16,751 nucleotides of DNA. Origin: JAHWJR01 sp035942035. GTDB lineage: Bacteria; Actinomycetota; Acidimicrobiia; Acidimicrobiales; CADCSY01. The notes beneath the pieces were generated by a model. That model worked only from the letters and a program-made list of their open reading frames with translations, did no database searches and was not told the DNA's origin. A program made the position numbers and the translations under genes. The first letter of the stretch is position 1. Each line of letters starts with the position of its first letter. Location of the stretch: positions 1-16,751 of the forward strand of contig DASZDK010000072.1 of assembly GCA_035942035.1 (NCBI GenBank). The letters are read 5' to 3'. Below, one piece after another: positions 13,001-16,751 of this stretch.

Positions 13001-13525
13001 GACGAAGGCCCGGTGGTGGCCGGTGCCGGCCTGCGGTGGCTCCCGGTCACCGCCAGCGGCAACCGCACCCGCTCCCCCGAGGAGGCGGCGGCGGTGGCCG
13101 CGGTGGTGACGGCACTGCTCGGACGGCCCTCCAGCGACCGCCACGGTCACCGGCGTCCGCTCACCATCGCCGACGTGCTGGTGATCGCCCCCTACAACGC
13201 CCAGGTGGCCGAACTGCAGTCGGTGCTGCCGGCGGGCGCCCGGGTGGGCACGGTCGACCGCTTCCAGGGGCAGGAGGCGCCCGTCGTCGTCTACTCCATG
13301 GCCAGCTCCTCGGCCGACGACGTGCCCCGGGGGATCGACTTCCTCTTCAGCCTCAACCGCCTCAACGTGGCGGTGTCCCGAGCCCGCACGCTCGCCGTGT
13401 TGGTGTGCAACCCGGCGCTGCTCCACACCCGTTGCCACCGCGTCGAGCAGTTGCGGTTGGTCAACGCCCTGTGCCGCTTCGCCGAGTTGGCCGAACGGGT
13501 CGACACCGGCGTCGTGCGAGTGTGA
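10085..13525 (+). CDS. TM0106-family RecB-like nuclease fused to DEDD exonuclease and SF1 helicase
   Basis: Large 1146-residue DNA/RNA-processing enzyme. Part 1 (about 1-235) is a RecB/Cas4-like nuclease: C21, then C217-x2-C220-x5-C226, fit an iron-sulfur clasp, with GHADFL near 116 and VVDTK (K about 139) as the PD-(D/E)XK core. Part 2 (about 320-500) is an RNase H-like exonuclease with D325 and E327 in FFDIEGDP and D490 in YNEEDC. Part 3 (about 740-1146) is an SF1 helicase of the Upf1/Dna2 type: GPPGSGKT (762-769), VVDEAGQ (D874), LLGDPQQL, VDRFQGQE and NVAVSRAR. GTG 10085 is preferred; ATG 10052 adds 11 residues. Cellular role is unknown; repair is a guess. No defence genes are adjacent. 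Confidence 0.88.
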   Translation: MNVVDGSLVLSPSDLVDFLACGHLTRLERQVAVGQLPRPEHDDPEGEVLRRRGDEHERSELARLVAEGRSVVRIEGARPAGDQLRAAAAATARAMGAGAEVVYQATFFDGRWRGHADFLVRVATPSRLGPWSYEVVDTKLARRPTPEALLQLCAYSEQVARIQGTWPEAMVVVTGDGEHHRHRVTDALAYCRVAVQRVERAVGATGPAPYPDRVELCERCTWARRCDARRRRDDHLSLVAGLRSDVAAKLTRAGVGTVADLAALAPGSPVPGLRQGSLDRLGEQARLQKAQEADGRVRHRLRLPPEDDRGLALLPPPSPGDLFFDIEGDPWAGDGGLEYLFGVVGRASDDASPAYTGFWAHSPPEEKAAFEAFVDLVVAGLADDPDLHVYHYAPYEVTALKKLMSRYATREAEVDRLLRGRVFVDLYRVVRQGVLVSQEGYGLKKLEPLYLAPRQGEISDGGSSIVAYEQWLASPRPSILEAIRAYNEEDCRSTLALRDWLEDRRAELEALDGRELSRPLPVSGAPSTSVAEADARTAALAAALTGGLPDDRTHDDSEQRARRLLAELLGWHRREARSEWWAWFDRLARSDDELTDDHESLAPLAYEGMVGEVDRSWVHRYRFEPQEHKLRVGDHPVDPRTGKPAGEVSGLDPSAGTVDLKRGKGSAAPHPRSLVPAPPLDTTLLGQAVARVGKVVARTGTDGAPTRPPAGHGVALHLVAGQVPAIAGHPPGQPLQQPGEASVDAARRLVPRLAGGYLPVQGPPGSGKTVTAAAVIVDAVRHGRRVGVSAPSHHAVANLLDAVCERSSAEGAGVRVLQRTSGGGRACAPLVEAAGDNGRVLAALDAGEVDVVGGTPWLFARDDLAGTFDLLVVDEAGQFPLANAVAVAGAADNLVLLGDPQQLAQPSRGIHPPGAGASALGHVLGDDDTLPPERGLFLCRSFRMHPAVCRFVSEIAYGERLGADPTCERQLVDEGPVVAGAGLRWLPVTASGNRTRSPEEAAAVAAVVTALLGRPSSDRHGHRRPLTIADVLVIAPYNAQVAELQSVLPAGARVGTVDRFQGQEAPVVVYSMASSSADDVPRGIDFLFSLNRLNVAVSRARTLAVLVCNPALLHTRCHRVEQLRLVNALCRFAELAERVDTGVVRV

Positions 13526-13569
13526 CCTGATTGCCCACTGCGACCTGGGGTGCTGGCGGTCGTCGGCGC

Positions 13570-13575
13570 TAGGTT
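13570..13575 (+). promoter_or_regulatory. Candidate -10 element, leaderless aconitase
   Basis: TAGGTT lies 6 nt before the aconitase ATG, in the 56-nt gap after the helicase gene. There is no Shine-Dalgarno (GCTCGC precedes ATG). Confidence 0.4.
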
Positions 13576-13581
13576 GCTCGC

Positions 13582-15540
13582 ATGGCGCAGAACGTGGCCC
13601 AGAAGCTCATCTCTTCCCACCTCGTCGAGGGCAACGTCGCCGAGGGCGAGGAGATCGGCATCCGCATCGACCAGACGCTGACCCAGGACGCCACCGGAAC
13701 CATGGTCATGCTCGAGCTGGAGGCCATGGACCTCCCGCGGGTCCGTACCGAGGTCTCGGTCCAGTACGTCGACCACAACCTGTTGCAGGCCGATTACAAG
13801 AACGCCGACGACCACCTGTTCCTGCGCAGCGCGGCGCAGCGGTTCGGGCTGTGGTACTCCAAGCCCGGCAACGGGGTCAGCCACCCGGTCCACCAGCAGC
13901 GCTTCGGCGTGCCCGGCAAGACCATGTTGGGCTCCGACAGCCACACCCCGGCGGCGGGGGCCATCGGGATGCTCGCCATCGGTGCGGGCGGGCTCGAGGT
14001 GGCCATGGCCATGGCCGGTCAACCGCTCTACACCAAGATGCCGGCGATCTGGGGCGTGCGCCTCGTCGGCGAGCTGCCCGAGTGGGTCAGCGCCAAGGAC
14101 GTCATCTTGGAGATGCTGCGCCGCCACGGGGTCAAGGGCGGCGTGGGCAAGATCCTCGAGTACCACGGGCCCGGCCTCGAGGGCCTGAGCGCCATGGACC
14201 GCCACGTCATCGCCAACATGGGAGCCGAGCTCGGCGCCACCACCACGGTGTTCCCGAGTGACGCCGAGGTCCGCCGCTTCCTGGAGTCCGAGGAGCGGGG
14301 CGGCGACTGGGTGGAGCTGGTGGCCGACCCCGGTGCCGGCTACGACCTGGAGGAGGAGATCGACCTCTCCACGCTGGAGCCGCTCATCGCCAAGCCGTCC
14401 AGCCCCGGCAACGTGGTGCCCGTCCGGGAGGTCGCCGGGCTCGAGATCTACCAGACGGTGCTGGGCTCGTCGGCCAACCCGGGCCTGCGCGACCTGGCCG
14501 TGCCGGCGATGATGGTGAAGGGCCGCCAGACCCACGACCGGGTGAGCTTCGACATCAACCCGGCCTCACGCCAGACCCTGGAGACGCTCGCCGGCGAGGG
14601 GTACCTGCTCGACCTCATCGCTGCCGGCGGCCGCATCCACCAGTCCGGCTGCATGGGGTGCATCGGCATGGGGCAGGCGCCGGCGACCAACGAGATCAGC
14701 CTGCGCACCATGCCCCGGAACTTTCCCGGTCGCTCCGGCACCAAGGAGGACAAGGTCTACCTGTGCAGCCCGGAGACGGCGACCGCGTCGGCGCTCACCG
14801 GCGTCATCACCGATCCGCGGACCCTCGACATGCCCTATCCGCGCTTCCGCCCGCCGACCAAGAGCTACGTCAACAGCGCCATGCTGGTGCCGCCCCTGCC
14901 GGGCGACGACAACCTTTCGGTGGAGTTGGTGAAGGGGCCCAACATCGCCTCGCTCCCCGAGTTCGACGTGCTGACCGACCACATCACCGGGCCCGTCCTG
15001 CTCAAGATGGGCGACGACGTCTCGACCGACGAGATCCTTCCGGCCGGGGCCCAGGTGCTGCCATTCCGCAGCAACATCCCCCGCATCGCCGACTTCGCCT
15101 TCTGGCAGGTCGACGACGGCTACAGCGACCGGGCCCTGGAGGTCAAGGACGCCGGCGGGCACCTCCTCGTGGCTGGTCACAACTACGGCCAGGGATCGAG
15201 CCGGGAGCACGCGGTGCTGGCGCCGCGCTACCTGGGGCTGCGGGCGGTGATCGCCCGGTCCTTTGCCCGCATCCACTGGCAGAACCTGGTCAACTTCGGC
15301 GTGCTGCCGCTGACCTTCATCGAGTCGTCCGACTACGACTCGGTCGAGGCCGGCGACGAGTTGCACCTCGAAGAGGTGGCCGAGCGGGTGCGGGGAGGGC
15401 TCGACCTCACGGTCGACAACCGGACCAAGGGCACGTCGTTCGCCGTGGACCACGGCCTGTCGCCTCGCCAGGTCGAGGTGATGCTGGCCGGCTCGCTGAT
15501 CACGCTGCACCGCCGGCGGTCCGCCGCCGCCGCCCCCTGA
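13582..15540 (+). CDS. Aconitate hydratase, short Aquifex-type
   Basis: Interconverts citrate and isocitrate in the TCA cycle through a [4Fe-4S] cluster. At 652 residues it matches the short aconitase group rather than the 890-residue AcnA. The core carries GSDSHTPAAGAIG near 115-128, RIHQSGCMGCIGMGQAP with C357 and C360, and NFPGRSGTKED. The C-terminal swivel domain (from about 465) carries TDEILPAG and GQGSSREHAVLAPRYLGL (about 536). There are only three cysteines in the whole protein: 357, 360 and 395 (YLCSPETATAS). The canonical first ligand in GSCTNS is replaced by GSSANP (S297). A related hydro-lyase such as homoaconitase is possible, but the TCA role is likelier. It ends convergent with rpe. 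Confidence 0.88.
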   Translation: MAQNVAQKLISSHLVEGNVAEGEEIGIRIDQTLTQDATGTMVMLELEAMDLPRVRTEVSVQYVDHNLLQADYKNADDHLFLRSAAQRFGLWYSKPGNGVSHPVHQQRFGVPGKTMLGSDSHTPAAGAIGMLAIGAGGLEVAMAMAGQPLYTKMPAIWGVRLVGELPEWVSAKDVILEMLRRHGVKGGVGKILEYHGPGLEGLSAMDRHVIANMGAELGATTTVFPSDAEVRRFLESEERGGDWVELVADPGAGYDLEEEIDLSTLEPLIAKPSSPGNVVPVREVAGLEIYQTVLGSSANPGLRDLAVPAMMVKGRQTHDRVSFDINPASRQTLETLAGEGYLLDLIAAGGRIHQSGCMGCIGMGQAPATNEISLRTMPRNFPGRSGTKEDKVYLCSPETATASALTGVITDPRTLDMPYPRFRPPTKSYVNSAMLVPPLPGDDNLSVELVKGPNIASLPEFDVLTDHITGPVLLKMGDDVSTDEILPAGAQVLPFRSNIPRIADFAFWQVDDGYSDRALEVKDAGGHLLVAGHNYGQGSSREHAVLAPRYLGLRAVIARSFARIHWQNLVNFGVLPLTFIESSDYDSVEAGDELHLEEVAERVRGGLDLTVDNRTKGTSFAVDHGLSPRQVEVMLAGSLITLHRRRSAAAAP

Positions 15541-15558
15541 AGCCCTTCTCTCCCGCAC

Positions 15559-15579
15559 GGTGGCGGTCGCACCGCCACC
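15559..15579. terminator. Hairpin between convergent acn and rpe
   Basis: GGTGGCGGT and ACCGCCACC form a perfect 9-bp stem with a CGC loop in the 42-nt gap between the two stop codons. It could terminate both transcripts. No T tract on either side. Confidence 0.6.
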
Positions 15580-15582
15580 ACC

Positions 15583-16278
15583 TCAGGCGGCTGAGCCGGC
15601 TCGTTCGGAGTAGGCGGCCTCGGCCCGCTCCCGCAGGTCGGCGACGGCGTGCTTGAGCCCCTCCGGGTCCTTGTACAGCGCGCTGCCGGCCACGAGGATG
15701 TTGGCGCCGGCACCGGCCGCCCCGGCGATGGTCTTCGGGCTGATGCCACCGTCGACCTCGATGTCGACGTCATGCCCGCTGGCGGCGATCATCTCGGCGA
15801 CCTGGGCCACCTTGGGCTCCATGGAGGCGATGTAGGCCTGGCCGCCGAAGCCCGGGTTGACCGTCATGACCAACACCATGTCGAGCAGGTCGAGGACGTC
15901 GCGCACGGCCTCGGCCGGCGTCGAGGGGTTGAGGGCCACGGCCGCCTTTCCCCCGCAGTCGGCGACCATGGTGAGGGCCCGGTGCAGGTGGATCGTCGAC
16001 TCGGCGTGGAGGATCACCAGCTCGCAGCCGGCCTCGACGTAGCGGTGGAGCAGCTCCTCGGGGTGCTCAACCATCAGGTGCGCCTCGAACGGGACCGATA
16101 CGTGGGGCCGTACGGCGGCGATCACGTCGGGGCCGAAGGTGAGGTTGGGCACGAAGCGCCCGTCCATGACGTCCCACTGGATGCGGTCGACCCCGGCTTC
16201 TTCGAGCGCGACCGCCTCCTCACCGAGGCGGGAGAAGTCGGCAGGGAGCACGGACGGGACGATCTCGACAGTGGCCAT
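15583..16278 (-). CDS. rpe: Ribulose-phosphate 3-epimerase
   Basis: TIM-barrel enzyme interconverting ribulose-5-phosphate and xylulose-5-phosphate in the pentose phosphate pathway. The 231-residue protein has the family blocks in order: IVPSVLPADFSRLG at the start, WDVMDGRFVPNLTFGPD, FEAHLMV with a metal-ligand His, VMTVNPGFGGQ, and IEVDGGISP with a metal-ligand Asp near the phosphate loop. The usual first metal ligand His (H-x-D-V-M-D) is Gln here: IQ34-W-D36-VMDG. The ATG at 16278 is chosen because TATGAT sits 6 nt upstream, suggesting a leaderless message; a TTG at 16284 would add two residues. It converges on the aconitase gene and diverges from the sigma factor gene. Confidence 0.93.
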   Translation of the reverse strand: MATVEIVPSVLPADFSRLGEEAVALEEAGVDRIQWDVMDGRFVPNLTFGPDVIAAVRPHVSVPFEAHLMVEHPEELLHRYVEAGCELVILHAESTIHLHRALTMVADCGGKAAVALNPSTPAEAVRDVLDLLDMVLVMTVNPGFGGQAYIASMEPKVAQVAEMIAASGHDVDIEVDGGISPKTIAGAAGAGANILVAGSALYKDPEGLKHAVADLRERAEAAYSERAGSAA

Positions 16279-16284
16279 GGCCAA

Positions 16285-16290
16285 ATCATA
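16285..16290 (-). promoter_or_regulatory. Candidate -10 element for rpe
   Basis: On the reverse strand TATGAT, the closest match to TATAAT among the start-proximal elements here, lies 6 nt before the rpe ATG. The transcript would be leaderless. A -35 is not evident. Confidence 0.5.
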
Positions 16291-16303
16291 GGCTCACCGC
16301 CAC

Positions 16304-16309
16304 TAGCCT
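16304..16309 (+). promoter_or_regulatory. Candidate -10 element for the sigma factor gene
   Basis: TAGCCT, identical to the clpP element, lies 13 bp from the divergent rpe -10 element. A start site near 16316 would give a 5' UTR of about 47 nt to the GTG at 16363, long enough for the G-rich Shine-Dalgarno at 16350-16356. Confidence 0.3.
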
Positions 16310-16362
16310 TGGTCCCGGCGCTTGTGGGCAAAACCGCGGTGCCTCATCCGGGGGGTACCGCA

Positions 16363-16751
16363 GTGTCGAACAGCGAAAGCATGGCCGACGCTCGCGATCT
16401 CACCCTCTGGAGCGATGCCGCCCTGGTCGTTGCCATCGGCCGTTGGCGGGAGGACGCCCTGGCCGAGGCGTACCGGCGCCACGCCGGAGCCGTCTACGCC
16501 CTGGCCCGGCGCCTGCTCAACGATCCCACGCTCGCCGAGGAGGTCGTGCAGGAGGTGTTCCTGCGCCTCTGGGACTCGCCCGAGAAGTTCGACCCCGAGC
16601 GCGGGTCGCTCCGGTCGTACCTGCTGGCCCAGTGCCACGGGCGCTCGGTCGACCTCATCCGCTCGGAGCAGTCGCGGCGCAACCGGGAGCTGAAGGACCA
16701 CCGCCAGCAGGCCGAGGCCGGCTACGACATCGAGCACGAGGTCTGGGACCT
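16363..16751 (+). CDS. ECF sigma factor (sigma-70 family), C-terminus beyond window
   Basis: Extracytoplasmic-function sigma factor that directs RNA polymerase to a stress or signal regulon. The visible part (about 129 residues) has region 2: ALAEAYRRHAGAVYALARRLL, then the core-binding and -10 reading segment LAEEVVQEVFLRLWDSPEKF and RGSLRSYLLAQCHGRSVDLIR. It is followed by a charged linker, QSRRNREL. Region 4 lies outside the window. The start is uncertain: GTG 16363 has a run of G (16350-16356) upstream and is listed; ATG 16381 and GTG 16324 are in the same frame. A downstream anti-sigma factor would be expected, but it is out of view. Confidence 0.88.
   Translation, partial: MSNSESMADARDLTLWSDAALVVAIGRWREDALAEAYRRHAGAVYALARRLLNDPTLAEEVVQEVFLRLWDSPEKFDPERGSLRSYLLAQCHGRSVDLIRSEQSRRNRELKDHRQQAEAGYDIEHEVWD

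Noticed and set aside
11168..13438. 756-residue reverse-strand open frame, and a 569-residue forward one at 11821-13530
   Set aside because: Both lie on the nuclease-helicase gene, whose motifs are clear; the shadows are low-complexity.
10085..13525. A CRISPR-Cas (Cas4) or defence island
   Set aside because: The nuclease part resembles Cas4/RecB, but there is no repeat array or other defence gene, and the neighbours are clpP and aconitase.

Overview
This is high-GC, gene-dense chromosomal DNA from an actinobacterium-like organism. The first third repeats the gene order of the mycobacterial mec-cysO-cysM ... murI-PDE-rph-rdgB block (Rv1334-Rv1341 in M. tuberculosis). An MscS channel gene sits where mycobacteria carry a rhomboid gene. 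The GC level, frequent GTG starts, short Aquifex-type aconitase and TM0106-type nuclease-helicase suggest a deep-branching actinobacterium such as an Acidimicrobiia member, but the lineage is inference. No phage, transposon, integron or CRISPR array was seen.

Layout. 1-386 (-): 5' part of smpB. 411-5910 (+): mec, then a tight run cysO-cysM-mscS-murI-PDE-rph-rdgB, in which the last four junctions are 4-nt start/stop overlaps. 5967-6284 (+): small unknown CxxC protein. 6322-6702 (-): sensory-rhodopsin-transducer (ASRT) family gene, convergent with the previous one, preceded by a possible coupled small ORF. 6854-6927 (+): tRNA with a class I body and anticodon UAG. 7039-9272 (+): CPA2 cation/proton antiporter with C-terminal UspA domains, broken by a -1 frameshift near 8649. 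9353-9964 (+): clpP. 10085-13525 (+): three-part nuclease/exonuclease/helicase. 13582-15540 (+): aconitase. 15583-16278 (-): rpe. 16363-end (+): 5' part of an ECF sigma factor. The longest stretch without a large gene (6703-7038) holds the small ORF, the tRNA, a mini-ORF and their promoters.

How genes fit together. mec, cysO and cysM form the sulfur-carrier cysteine pathway: CysM joins O-phosphoserine to thiocarboxylated CysO, and the Mec JAMM protease releases cysteine. The CysO here ends GGTG rather than GG, so Mec or another protease may first have to expose the diglycine. murI feeds peptidoglycan synthesis, and rph and rdgB are RNA and nucleotide housekeeping genes.

The most notable signals are: (1) a TANNNT-type -10 element 6-8 nt before many start codons, implying widespread leaderless transcription; (2) a 16-bp palindrome that supplies overlapping -10 elements for both smpB and mec; (3) an 8-codon leaderless mini-ORF whose stop overlaps the antiporter start; (4) the class I tRNA with a UAG (leucine CUA) anticodon; (5) an aconitase with exactly three cysteines, one moved from the usual place; (6) an Rpe whose first metal-ligand histidine is glutamine; (7) the frameshifted antiporter.
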